Assembly: GCF_003315615.1 (NCBI RefSeq)
Contig: NZ_PDCH01000003.1
Coordinates: 124,001 to 188,000 of the forward strand
Length of the DNA: 64,000 nt
DNA from: Bifidobacterium xylocopae
GTDB taxonomy: Bacteria > Actinomycetota > Actinomycetes > Actinomycetales > Bifidobacteriaceae
Direction: 5' to 3'
Part shown: piece after piece, positions 25,001 to 32,944 of the stretch
Numbering within the stretch: position 1 is the stretch's first letter
Layout of the letters: every line of letters begins with the position of its first letter
Notes under the pieces: model-generated
Told to the model about the DNA's origin: nothing
Databases searched by the model: none
What the model saw: the letters and a program-made list of their open reading frames with translations, nothing else
Program-made: the position numbers and the translations under genes

Positions 25001-26447
25001 TGGCGTAGGTGGCCAGGATGCGCCGGCCGTCCAGGAAGCCCTCGAACCGACGCTTGAGCATATGAATCAGGAAAGGGAAGGAGACGATGTTGCTCAACGC
25101 CATCGTCAGACCCACCAGAGCCGTCCAATACCGGGCAGGCGCCAGCCGGACCGCGACCAATATCATGATTACCTGGACCGCGTTGGAGATGGCCGCGAAG
25201 ACGAAGGGCTGTCTGCCGTCCTCGAAGGCGTAGAAGGTGCGTTGGATCAGAAGGAAGGCCGAGACGGCGGCCAGCCCGAGTGTGAGCCCCAGCAAGGGGC
25301 CGGAGATCAGCACCGCCTCGTGCACGGAGACCGAAGGCAGGAGGGCGCGGACTATGGGCACGGGTATGACCAGCATGACCACGCTGAAGAAGCACATCAT
25401 GAGCCCCACGTTGCGCAGGGACCGGCTCAACGCCTGGCGGGCGTCGCCCAGGCGGCCGTCTGCGATCGCCTGGGAGAGCTGGGGGAAGATGGCGGTCGAG
25501 ACCGAGACCGCGATCAGGGAGTAGGGCAGCATGTAGAGCGTGTAGGCGTTCTGGTAGGAGCCGTTGCCGGCGATGTCGAAGGGGTTGCCCTCCAGGGGCG
25601 CGCCGTTGGTGATACGGGCGTTGACGATATTGGCCAGCTGATCGATGACCACCACGCCTAGGCTCCAGGCCGCGACCGGGCCCATGGAGCGCAGTCCGAT
25701 GCCTTTCAGACCCCACCGGGGCCGGTAGGTGAAACCCGATCGGATCAGGGGGATGAAGAGCACCACTGCCTGGAAGGCCACGCCCAGTGTCCAAGCGCCC
25801 GCTGTCAGCCCCACTTTGTCGGTGGTCCAGAAGTCCATGGGCTGCTTCTGGGCGTTGCCGAACATGGCGATGAAGGCCAGGAAGCCCGCGCAGGAGATGA
25901 CGTTGGCGCCCACGGAGGACCAGGCGTATGCGGTGAACCGCCCCGTCGCCGCAAGAATCTGGCCCAGCACCGTGTACAGACCATAGAAGAAGACCTGGGG
26001 CATGCACCACAGGGTGAAGGCGTTGGCCAGAGCCCGCTGGGCGGGGTTCCACTTGGAGTTCAGGTAGATGGAGGTCAGCACCGAGGTGCCCAGCATGAGT
26101 ACCAGGGTCAGGCCGGCGAGCAGGGCGATCGAAGCCGTGATCAGCTTGTTGAGCCGGTCCTCTGCGTCCTCCTCCTTCAATGTGCGCACGATCTGGGGGA
26201 CCAGGACCGCATTGAAGATCCCCCCGGAGATCAGGGTGAACATGACCTGGGGGATCATGGCACCGGTCTGGTAGGCATCCGCCGCTATACCGGTGGTGCC
26301 GATGGCGGCGGCCAGGAGGATGGTGCGGATCTGTCCGGTCACGCGGGAGGCGGCGGTTCCCGAGGCCATGATGATCGAGTTGCGTCCCACCGAGTCCTGA
26401 CTGGTCCCCCCATTCCGCCCGGCGGCGGCTCGTCTGCCTCGGGTCAT
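22080..26447 (-). CDS. murJ: MurJ lipid II flippase fused to pseudokinase
   Basis: A 1455-aa fusion. Residues about 20-560 are a MATE/MVF flippase (MurJ/MviN) with roughly 14 membrane helices that export lipid II. Residues about 749-1000 form a Ser/Thr-kinase-like fold without the catalytic residues: no VAIK lysine, LTISPG in place of HRD and VADAP in place of DFG. A single helix follows at about 1249-1274. Residues about 1342-1455 resemble a galactose-binding or discoidin fold (AWYVRLDAPHEVSRLEVSI). Mycobacterial MviN (Rv3910) has the same plan, and its pseudokinase recruits the FHA protein FhaA. Start ATG at 26447 overlaps the upstream stop (ATGA). Confidence 0.92.
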   Translation of the reverse strand: MTRGRRAAAGRNGGTSQDSVGRNSIIMASGTAASRVTGQIRTILLAAAIGTTGIAADAYQTGAMIPQVMFTLISGGIFNAVLVPQIVRTLKEEDAEDRLNKLITASIALLAGLTLVLMLGTSVLTSIYLNSKWNPAQRALANAFTLWCMPQVFFYGLYTVLGQILAATGRFTAYAWSSVGANVISCAGFLAFIAMFGNAQKQPMDFWTTDKVGLTAGAWTLGVAFQAVVLFIPLIRSGFTYRPRWGLKGIGLRSMGPVAAWSLGVVVIDQLANIVNARITNGAPLEGNPFDIAGNGSYQNAYTLYMLPYSLIAVSVSTAIFPQLSQAIADGRLGDARQALSRSLRNVGLMMCFFSVVMLVIPVPIVRALLPSVSVHEAVLISGPLLGLTLGLAAVSAFLLIQRTFYAFEDGRQPFVFAAISNAVQVIMILVAVRLAPARYWTALVGLTMALSNIVSFPFLIHMLKRRFEGFLDGRRILATYARSLLAAVISGGLALLAKNPVTRMVGAEVDGRQGHMSWLQAVLICLVITLFVTVIYCLLLSLLHTNELTILTDGLVRRLGLEDRFKRLSTRTGSILAASDLPANPVQVQAALTGQPGRVIRSYSQPTGADDMEGALEQIENASLADAGSMNPQAWKQPVRIVPMMPAHMISRMHPSLGSSKASALTGNTGAAPTESPDAGLHAAHAGPADSAGPSGSTPAAIPTSAVSGSHIAAQVPSATTPAPHSPNPTPSKYGVHENPGIMKPSTNDILLDRYQLEAQLRRSPGLSVWRAQDKVLDRPCQLFIVTDAKAVGAASAAASTLALSSGRRFTPVYQLHARDGIALIVTGLDPGISLAERLQGPLDGHALSFESMRTIIGESAQALATLRSAGLDRLTISPGLIRLAGSGVTVADAPVLTMLEPWQAGETPGTTGDEGMTVRQLSAVLYTTLTGSMPVDNRREPFDLAALPQGTPEEFRIICARGLDLHTPDGEEPTPLVTLAELTALLGPWTPPEELTDRDIIWPDRAGRASIETVQLKPVREEDVLDLPDSLYIAGAPVRKTLAEPRWGTNQLLFPDRSEVEMLDPSQDDADLFSLFDERRLQRRRTSSEPVSQSERATWPTRTVDVTTLRRARAMDEEADSDLFAQAGNSPSTDENDGRSAAGRTVPSWDFAPYDSDADTGNLDLSRPLETDPADLPGDGQEETDSPVSPKAGGRRAHPSPQRPPSFAPSGGNVVPSLAYDYVMDEGEEDGTDNEEDVADARLLGRFTTKSVVIALGACLLVIGLVWASINLVGHRGAKSDHDGSWPDMSNVPFPSDGQRPSPDQNGAKSEGKSATQPHKTSKVQHGSRSASAVPKPHIPTNTTAYPTTTQTFLSHPAGQSGYAWYVRLDAPHEVSRLEVSIRQQGGHGQVYANATGSTPTAGGSLADFSFDPSGVTKVMLKKPVTTQDLIIWVPQDGLPEGGTLHFNGVQAF

Positions 26448-28870
26448 TCGTCGGGATCCTTCGTGCGGTGGAACTGTCGCCACAACCCCAGAGCGCCGAA
26501 CAGGAGGGCGGCGGCGACGATAACCAGACCCGACATGTCGCTCAGGCGCAGGTGGCTATTAATCCGGGTGGTCCGAGTCTGGGAGAAGGGGCGCCCCTGT
26601 CGGTCCACCAGGGAGATTTCGGCGTCCGCCTGACCTGCTGTGGCCACGCGGACGGTGAAGGTCACTTGGGCTTCGGAGTGTGCGGGAATGACCGTATCGG
26701 CGGTCCGGGTGGTCACAATCTCCATTGAGTCGGTCTTGGCGGAGACCCGCGCCGACACCGGGTAAGGCAGGGTGTTGGAGACGGTCACCGGCATGGTCGC
26801 GGTCTCGGAGACCACGGTGACGGATTCACTGGGTTTGATCTGGATGCCGTTCAGGAGCTGGTCCGCCAGTGCGCGTGCGGTGTCCGCGAGGCCACCGGCC
26901 TTATCGGTGCATGCCAGGGTATGCAGGGCCAGGCTGTCATGCAGGCCGGTCACTTCGCTCAGCCAGGAGCGCGGATCGTCGGAGCGATGGGCGGCTAGGT
27001 CGGCGTCCTGCCGGGCCAGGGCCTGTGCATCCGATTTTCCTGAGGCAGACGGGGTGGATCGGGTCTGGGAGGGACTGGCCAGGATGGCCTCGCTGAAGCG
27101 GGCGATGTCCTGGCGGCTGGCGGTCAAGGAGTCCAAACTGCCGGACAGTCCTGATTCCTTGTGCTGTCCGTCGGACGGTCCGCTTTGGTTCACGGCGGCT
27201 TTGGCCGCTTCGCCCGACTGGTAAGGCTCGGCCTGGTCCAGAGAGCCCAGGCCGCTGAGTTTGAGCCAGGGGGCGTGTTCGACAGCGGTCATCAGGGCAT
27301 CTGCCGCGGTGGTGTCCTGGTTCGTTCCGAAGCAGACCAAGAGGACCCGCTCGGCGTAGGGCTGCTCCATCTGATAGAAGGCGGATTGGGCCATGAAACG
27401 CGCGGTCTGCCCGGCCGGTGTCTGCTCACCGGCGGCTTTCGTGGAAGTGGGCTGACCCTGGGCAAGGTTGCTGAGTTCCTGCTGGCCGGACAGGATCGTG
27501 ATATTGCCTGCTTCCGTAGGGACCGTGTATTTGCCGGTGTGGGCCGAGGAACCAGCGTTGATGTCCATGCCCTCGGGCGCCACCACGGTCCCGTAACCCT
27601 GCCTACGGGCCTGGGTCAGGGAATCCATCGACCAGGGCCTCTTGCCCTGCCAGGCGTAGATCGGGGGTGTCCTGTCCGTCTGCCCCATGGCTCGCCTGAG
27701 CTGGCTGCCGGCCTTGTCCGCGGACCAATCAGCCGGCTTGACCCCGGCCGAGGCGTACCGGGCCTCCTCCTGGACCGCGTAGGAGGACATGTCGAAAGCC
27801 GAGGGTTGCATGCCCGCATCCACCCTTGGCATGGTTCCGAAGGTGCCGAGGTAGGTGGGCTCGGCCACGGTGCCCAGCTGGGGGTGACGGTTCAGGAGTT
27901 GTGACTGGTCCTTCTGTTGTTTTTGCGCTCTGTCGCTGAGCACCAGGCTCTGGCTGGCATCGGGATCCGGCGTCGTCTGCGAATCGTCGGTCGTGCCGGT
28001 GGTCCGGGATGGGGCTGAGGATTGGGCGGGATCGTTGTTCCTGCCTTTGTCCCCACCGTTGGCGGCGGCATTTCCGGCGTTCTTTTTGTCGGTACGCTCT
28101 CCGGTCATCAGATGGTGCAGCGCACTGTGGTCGACGGTCCATCCGGTTGTGGTCAAAGGAAGGACCATGCTGACCTCAAGGGCAGGTGTCTGTGCGGTGG
28201 CCAGCCCATCGGGGGAACGGGTCAGAAAAGTGCCGACGCTGGCCTGCGGCTTGCCGTTGCCTGTATCGGTGCCGGGACCGCTGCGGTAGGCAAGGAGGAC
28301 GGGCTTGGCCCCCCAGGTGGTCATGGCCTTGAGCTGGTCGTTGTCAGCCGGTGCGGACAGGGTCACTTCCAGGCTCTGCCCCGGCTGGATGGCTCCGACG
28401 GACTGTTCGGCCAGCAGGTTGGGGGTGGGGATTCGGGAACCGCCTTCGGCCCAGGTCTGCATGTCGATGCGGGAGTTGAATGTGTATAGGTTGTTGGTGC
28501 TGGCGGTCAGCCTGCCCGGGGCAAGGGACCCGTTCGAGGTGTTGGTCACCGCCAGGGTGACCGTATAGCCTGACGAGGCCGATACCACCGGTGTGGATGA
28601 GCGGATGGCCAGTTTGGCCTGGTTGTTGTCCTTGACTTGGTCGGTGGCAGCCTGCACGTTCCTCCCGGCCATGGGTTCGGCGGATGCCTTGGGGGTCGGC
28701 AGGAGTATATAACAGAGCGCCAGCAGGATCGTCAGCAGCAGGACTGTAGGGATCCGTGCCCCGGCTTTGACCGATCGTTCGGTCGATCTGGTCTGCATCG
28801 GTGGCAGGGTGCGGTGCCGGTGGCCGTCGGCAGGGACGGCGGCAACGCCGTGGTCGTGGCGGTCACTCAT
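26444..28870 (-). CDS. DUF6049 secreted/membrane envelope protein
   Basis: An 808-aa protein with a signal-type membrane segment at about residues 38-62 (TVLLLTILLALCYILLP), a large extracytoplasmic body and a C-terminal anchor near residues 775-795 (GLVIVAAALLFGALGLW). It matches the DUF6049 family that sits between a NUDIX gene and murJ in actinobacteria (Rv3909 in M. tuberculosis). A Gly/Ser/Asp-rich insert lies around residues 260-320. The ATG at 28870 overlaps the NUDIX stop by eight bases and has AGAGGA before it. Its function is not known; an envelope role is inferred from context. Confidence 0.85.
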   Translation of the reverse strand: MSDRHDHGVAAVPADGHRHRTLPPMQTRSTERSVKAGARIPTVLLLTILLALCYILLPTPKASAEPMAGRNVQAATDQVKDNNQAKLAIRSSTPVVSASSGYTVTLAVTNTSNGSLAPGRLTASTNNLYTFNSRIDMQTWAEGGSRIPTPNLLAEQSVGAIQPGQSLEVTLSAPADNDQLKAMTTWGAKPVLLAYRSGPGTDTGNGKPQASVGTFLTRSPDGLATAQTPALEVSMVLPLTTTGWTVDHSALHHLMTGERTDKKNAGNAAANGGDKGRNNDPAQSSAPSRTTGTTDDSQTTPDPDASQSLVLSDRAQKQQKDQSQLLNRHPQLGTVAEPTYLGTFGTMPRVDAGMQPSAFDMSSYAVQEEARYASAGVKPADWSADKAGSQLRRAMGQTDRTPPIYAWQGKRPWSMDSLTQARRQGYGTVVAPEGMDINAGSSAHTGKYTVPTEAGNITILSGQQELSNLAQGQPTSTKAAGEQTPAGQTARFMAQSAFYQMEQPYAERVLLVCFGTNQDTTAADALMTAVEHAPWLKLSGLGSLDQAEPYQSGEAAKAAVNQSGPSDGQHKESGLSGSLDSLTASRQDIARFSEAILASPSQTRSTPSASGKSDAQALARQDADLAAHRSDDPRSWLSEVTGLHDSLALHTLACTDKAGGLADTARALADQLLNGIQIKPSESVTVVSETATMPVTVSNTLPYPVSARVSAKTDSMEIVTTRTADTVIPAHSEAQVTFTVRVATAGQADAEISLVDRQGRPFSQTRTTRINSHLRLSDMSGLVIVAAALLFGALGLWRQFHRTKDPDE

Positions 28871-29672
28871 GTGTCCTCTGGATTTTCCTGGCGTAGAGCC
28901 ATGCGATCTTACGCTCGTTCGGGTAGGAGAGCACATCGGTCAGGTCTTCGAACCTCACCCATGCGGCGTCCTCCGCTTCGTGGTCGGGGTCTCCCTCCAC
29001 GGTCAATGAGCCGCCGGTCTGCTCCAGTACGAAATGATGGACCAGCTTGTGGACACGGTGGTCGCTGCCTGTGAACCAGTAGTCGATCGTGGCGATCGAG
29101 CCGACCACCTGGCCAAGTATGCCGGTCTCCTCGTGCACTTCGCGCACCGCGGTCTGCTCCGGGGTCTCGCCCTTTTCGATATGCCCTTTGGGCAGGCACC
29201 ATTCCAGGTGGCCCGAGCGGGAGTGCCGGGCGATGATGGCCACCCGATGGTCGCTGTCGAAGATGAGCCCTCCGGCCGAGTACTCGCGCACCACCGGCAG
29301 GTCCTGGGTCTGCAGGGAGGCGAAGGAGCCACGCTCGGAATCCTTGTGGCGGGGCATGACTGCGGGTGTAGGTGCCCCCGGCCCTGCCCCGTCGACTTTT
29401 CCGCTGGCGCTGTGTTCACGGATGGAAACCGAGATCAGCTGGTCCGAGGACCCGCCGTCTGCTTCGTCGGCCGATGCATCCAGATTGTCGTTGCCATGCC
29501 CATCCCGATCCAGACGCAGGCGTGCAATCAAACGGCCGAGACTGGGTTCCATGTCTTCGCCCGGTGTGTGGGAGAGACTGGGGAGGGCATGCCGCTGACC
29601 TTTCCCGACATGGTCGCCCCGATCCTTGGCGTGGCGCGACAACATGCGCGCGAGATCGGTAGGCGTAGTCAT
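28863..29672 (-). CDS. NUDIX hydrolase with long N-terminal extension
   Basis: The NUDIX box GX5EX7REUXEEXGU is present from GHIEKGETPEQTAV to VHEETGIL at about residues 161-184. Its substrate is unknown, and the class hydrolyses nucleotide-diphosphate derivatives. The protein has 269 aa, with about 130 residues before the NUDIX fold that are polar and look disordered. The M. tuberculosis counterpart is mutT4 (Rv3908). The ATG at 29672 is preferred over the frame opening at 29735. It is divergent from cca and coupled to DUF6049. Confidence 0.88.
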   Translation of the reverse strand: MTTPTDLARMLSRHAKDRGDHVGKGQRHALPSLSHTPGEDMEPSLGRLIARLRLDRDGHGNDNLDASADEADGGSSDQLISVSIREHSASGKVDGAGPGAPTPAVMPRHKDSERGSFASLQTQDLPVVREYSAGGLIFDSDHRVAIIARHSRSGHLEWCLPKGHIEKGETPEQTAVREVHEETGILGQVVGSIATIDYWFTGSDHRVHKLVHHFVLEQTGGSLTVEGDPDHEAEDAAWVRFEDLTDVLSYPNERKIAWLYARKIQRTHE

Positions 29673-29788
29673 AACTTCCACTTTACGTAGGTTATTGTGC
29701 AGGTGGGGTGACGGTAAGCTGGTAGGCGCATACACTGCTCACGCCGCTGCTGCGGGCGTCGCATCAAGTATACGCGGAAAGGGTGATT

Positions 29789-31207
29789 GTGGACTTTGCA
29801 GTTTGGCCTGAGGCGATTGAGCTGGGGCGTCAATTCGCCGAAGAGGGCTACGAGCTGGCCCTGGTGGGCGGACCTGTGCGCGACCTCCTTCTACGCCGGC
29901 CTTCCCACGACCTGGATTTCTGCACTTCGGCCCGGCCTGAGCAGTTTGAACCCATCCTCCGCAGGTGGGGGCAGGGATTTTGGGATATGGGCCGCAAGTT
30001 CGGCACCCTGGGGGCGGTGCGCCACCGGCCGGACGGCACCGAGGTGAAGGTGGAGATCACCACCTATCGCTCGGACTCCTACGAGTCGGACTCCCGGAAG
30101 CCCGACGTGGACTACGGCGACAGCCTGGAAGGGGACCTGTCCCGGCGGGATTTCACGGTCAACGCGATGGCCTTGCGGGTCCCCGATCTGACGTTTGTGG
30201 ATCCCTTCGGCGGTGCTTCCGACCTCTCCAAGCGGGTGCTGCGTACACCGGTCGACCCTCGTCAGTCCTTTGATGACGACCCGCTGCGGATGATGCGTGC
30301 AGTGCGGTTTGTGGCCCAGCTGGGCTTCCGCATAGCCCCGGAGACGGCCGAGGCGCTCGCGGCGATGACCGACCGGATCGGTATCGTCTCGGCCGAACGG
30401 GTGCGCGATGAACTGTCCAAGCTCCTGCTGAGCGAACATGCCCGTGCGGGTGTGGAGGCCCTGGTGGACTCCGGGTTGGCCGATCATGTGCTGCCTGAGC
30501 TGCCGGCCCTCCAGTTGGAGATTGACGAACACCACCGCCACAAGGATGTCTATGAGCATACGCTGATGGTCCTGGACCGTGCCATTGCCCTGGAGACCGG
30601 TCCCGACGGCCCGGTGCCCGCACCAGACCTGACCCTGCGCCTGGCCGCACTCCTGCATGACATCGGCAAGCCGGCCACCCGGCGTTTCGAACCCGGGGGC
30701 AAAGTCAGTTTCCATCATCACGATGCCGTTGGCGCGAAGCTGGCCCGCAAGCGGCTCAAGGCCCTGCGCTTCGACAAGCATTTCATCGAGGACGTGTGCG
30801 ATCTGATTGCCATGCACTTGCGCTTCCATGGTTATGTGGACGAGCGTTGGTCCGACGCTGCGGTGCGGCGCTACGCCAAGGAGACCGGCCGTCTCTACCC
30901 GCGACTCAACCGCCTGACCCGGGCTGATGCGACCACGCGCAACAGGCGCAAGGCCCAGGTGTTCTCCGCGGCGATGGACGAGTTGGAGGACAGGGTCGCC
31001 CGGCTCAAGGAGCAGGAGGACCTGGACTCGATCCGTCCGGATCTGGACGGTAGGCGGATCATGGAGATCCTGGGGCTCAAACCAGGGCCCATGGTAGGTG
31101 AAGCATACCGGCACATGCTCGATTACCGGCTTGACCATGGCCCGGCTGATCAGGAGAGCGCCGAGGCGGAACTCAGGGCCTGGTGGGCCGAACGTTCGCA
31201 GGAATAG
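29789..31207 (+). CDS. cca: CCA tRNA nucleotidyltransferase
   Basis: This enzyme adds or repairs the 3' CCA of tRNAs. The nucleotidyltransferase motif is LALVGGPVRDLLLRR with HDLDFC, and the RRDFTVNAMAL segment follows. An HD-type domain starts at LLHDIGKPATRR near residue 288. The length of 472 aa fits actinobacterial class II enzymes (PcnA in mycobacteria). I chose the GTG at 29789, since GGAAAGG sits six bases before it; the GTG at 29783 would abut that site. Confidence 0.93.
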   Translation: MDFAVWPEAIELGRQFAEEGYELALVGGPVRDLLLRRPSHDLDFCTSARPEQFEPILRRWGQGFWDMGRKFGTLGAVRHRPDGTEVKVEITTYRSDSYESDSRKPDVDYGDSLEGDLSRRDFTVNAMALRVPDLTFVDPFGGASDLSKRVLRTPVDPRQSFDDDPLRMMRAVRFVAQLGFRIAPETAEALAAMTDRIGIVSAERVRDELSKLLLSEHARAGVEALVDSGLADHVLPELPALQLEIDEHHRHKDVYEHTLMVLDRAIALETGPDGPVPAPDLTLRLAALLHDIGKPATRRFEPGGKVSFHHHDAVGAKLARKRLKALRFDKHFIEDVCDLIAMHLRFHGYVDERWSDAAVRRYAKETGRLYPRLNRLTRADATTRNRRKAQVFSAAMDELEDRVARLKEQEDLDSIRPDLDGRRIMEILGLKPGPMVGEAYRHMLDYRLDHGPADQESAEAELRAWWAERSQE

Positions 31208-31256
31208 CATGGACGCACCGCTGAGGGCGGGCCGCGGTCCTGAGCGCGGACGACCG

Positions 31257-31289
31257 AGGGCCGGCAACGCTATTTGCGAGGCCGGCCCT
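31257..31289. terminator. Terminator between cca and the LytR_C gene
   Basis: AGGGCCGGC at 31257-31265 pairs with GCCGGCCCT at 31281-31289 across a 15-base loop. It lies between two converging genes and can serve both. Confidence 0.65.
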
Positions 31290-31310
31290 TACTGCTACGA
31301 GGATGCTGGA

Positions 31311-31919
31311 TCACTGCTTGAACTTGGGTAGGGTTCCCAGTTCCTTGATGTCGGTCCGGCAGCCCTTGACGGCTTCAATCGGCTTGCCGACGCCGAGGGT
31401 GGATTTTTCGGGGACAAGGTCATTGAAGGTCGCGCCTATCACCACATCGACCAGGTCGTCCTGCCGGTCGTCCATCTGCATGATTGCGTCGTTGAAGTGA
31501 CCGGCCACCGTATAGCCCTGTGATATGCCTTTGGCGCCGAAACGAATCTCCGTACGGGCCAGCTCGGTCTTGCTGGGGAAGTCCGCCAGTCCCTGCATGT
31601 TGAAACCGCGGTTACGCAGGCTGCGCAGGACCGCGCTACCCAGGCCGGTCTTGTTGGTGCCATTGAGCACGCGGACTCGTACCTCCGGATGGTTGGCCAC
31701 CTTGGCGTTCTCTGGGGGGCAGATCACGGCTACACCATAGTTCGGCTTGGAGCCGGCCGACTGCTTATGGAATCGTCCGACTGCGCTCAGGGACACCACC
31801 AAGGCGATGACAAGCACTATGGCCAGGGCTGATCCGGCTATCGTAAAGACCATCTTCTGACGGCGACGAACGAACTGGCGGCGGGCCTCGCGCTCGTCTG
31901 CAGCATCGGGAAACGTCAT
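31311..31919 (-). CDS. LytR_C-domain membrane protein
   Basis: A 202-aa protein with a basic cytoplasmic start, one membrane helix at about residues 22-45 (VFTIAGSALAIVLVIALVVSL) and an extracytoplasmic LytR_C domain (VRVRVLNGTNKTGLGSAV). LytR_C domains occur at the end of cell-wall polymer ligases (LCP) but also alone as here. Its function is not established. The frame runs back to 32231, but AGAAGG eight bases before the ATG at 31919 and the protein's layout set the start. The gene lies 79 bases after rsmA on the same strand. Confidence 0.85.
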   Translation of the reverse strand: MTFPDAADEREARRQFVRRRQKMVFTIAGSALAIVLVIALVVSLSAVGRFHKQSAGSKPNYGVAVICPPENAKVANHPEVRVRVLNGTNKTGLGSAVLRSLRNRGFNMQGLADFPSKTELARTEIRFGAKGISQGYTVAGHFNDAIMQMDDRQDDLVDVVIGATFNDLVPEKSTLGVGKPIEAVKGCRTDIKELGTLPKFKQ

Positions 31920-31998
31920 GGCTGAACCCTTCTGAACGGTGGTTTCCTTATAACTGTAGCCCGGCCGGCTGACGCTCGGGGAGCTTTCGCGGACTCGC

Positions 31999-32937
31999 TC
32001 ACGGGTGCATTCTACCGACCGCATCGGCTGCCGCGAGCTTGCTGAATTCATTGACCGACAGGGTCTCGCCCCGGCGTTTGGGGTCGATGCCAGCGGTGGT
32101 GAAAGCCTCCTCTTGGATTCGGCCGGATAGGGCTGCACGCAGGGTCTTGCGGCGCTGGGCGAAGGACGCGTCGATGAGTTCGAAGACACGGTTGCGCAGG
32201 GCGGGATCATGGGCGGCTGCACCATCACCATCGTCCTTGCTGAAACGGGTGAAGGCGACCAGGGCCGAGTCGACGTTGGGGGCCGGCCAGAAGACTGACC
32301 GCCCGATGCGGCCGGCGGGCTCGGCCCTCCCGTACCAGGCCAGCTTGGCCGATGGCACGCCGTATGTCTTTGTGCCGGGCCGGGCGGTCAGCCGGTCGGC
32401 CACCTCCTTCTGCACCATGACCAGGAAGCCGGCCAGGTTGTCGAAGCGCTCCAGGAGGGTCAGCAGGACGGGCGTGGCCACGTTGTAGGGCAGGTTGGCG
32501 ACCAGGGTCAGGGTCTGGGCCTGGGCCAGGCCTGGGGCGGTGTCGCGGCCCAGGGCAAGAGCATCCATGGTCAGGATATCGAACCGGTCCAAGGCTTGGG
32601 GCATATAGGCTTCGACGGTCTGTGGCAGGAGGGTGGCCAGCCGGGGGTCGATCTCCACGGCAGTGACGACGGCACCGGACTCCAGGAGCCCAAGCGTCAG
32701 GGAGCCCAGGCCGGGTCCCACCTCCAGCACCCGGTTGTCGGCCCCCACACCTGCCTCGCGTACGATGCGGCGGACCGTGCCCGGGTCGATGACGAAGTTC
32801 TGTCCAAGTTTCTTGCTGGGGCTCACCCCTGCCCGCTCGGCCAGCCTACGGATGTCCGCGGCGCCGAGCAGGTGGTCTGCGTTGGTGCCTGAGCCTGCGA
32901 GCGGGTCGGGTGCGTCCGGTATGCGGTGCAAGTTCAT
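31999..32937 (-). CDS. rsmA: 16S rRNA dimethyladenosine transferase RsmA
   Basis: RsmA (KsgA) dimethylates A1518 and A1519 of 16S rRNA with SAM. The SAM site reads LEVGPGLGSLTLGL. The catalytic motif NLPYN appears in VANLPYNVATPVLL near residue 146. The segment KKLGQNFVID is family-typical. The 312 aa include a short N-terminal extension. It starts seven bases after the rpf-type gene ends; Rpf-KsgA pairing is usual in actinobacteria. Confidence 0.95.
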   Translation of the reverse strand: MNLHRIPDAPDPLAGSGTNADHLLGAADIRRLAERAGVSPSKKLGQNFVIDPGTVRRIVREAGVGADNRVLEVGPGLGSLTLGLLESGAVVTAVEIDPRLATLLPQTVEAYMPQALDRFDILTMDALALGRDTAPGLAQAQTLTLVANLPYNVATPVLLTLLERFDNLAGFLVMVQKEVADRLTARPGTKTYGVPSAKLAWYGRAEPAGRIGRSVFWPAPNVDSALVAFTRFSKDDGDGAAAHDPALRNRVFELIDASFAQRRKTLRAALSGRIQEEAFTTAGIDPKRRGETLSVNEFSKLAAADAVGRMHP

Positions 32938-32944
32938 CTGCGTA

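Noticed and set aside
24805-26052. 415-aa frame inside murJ on the same strand
   Set aside because: An out-of-frame shadow, Pro/Arg/His-rich, that contradicts the clear MurJ helices in the main frame.
29891-31267. 458-aa frame antisense to cca
   Set aside because: A shadow of a strongly conserved enzyme gene; no start signal and no recognisable domain.
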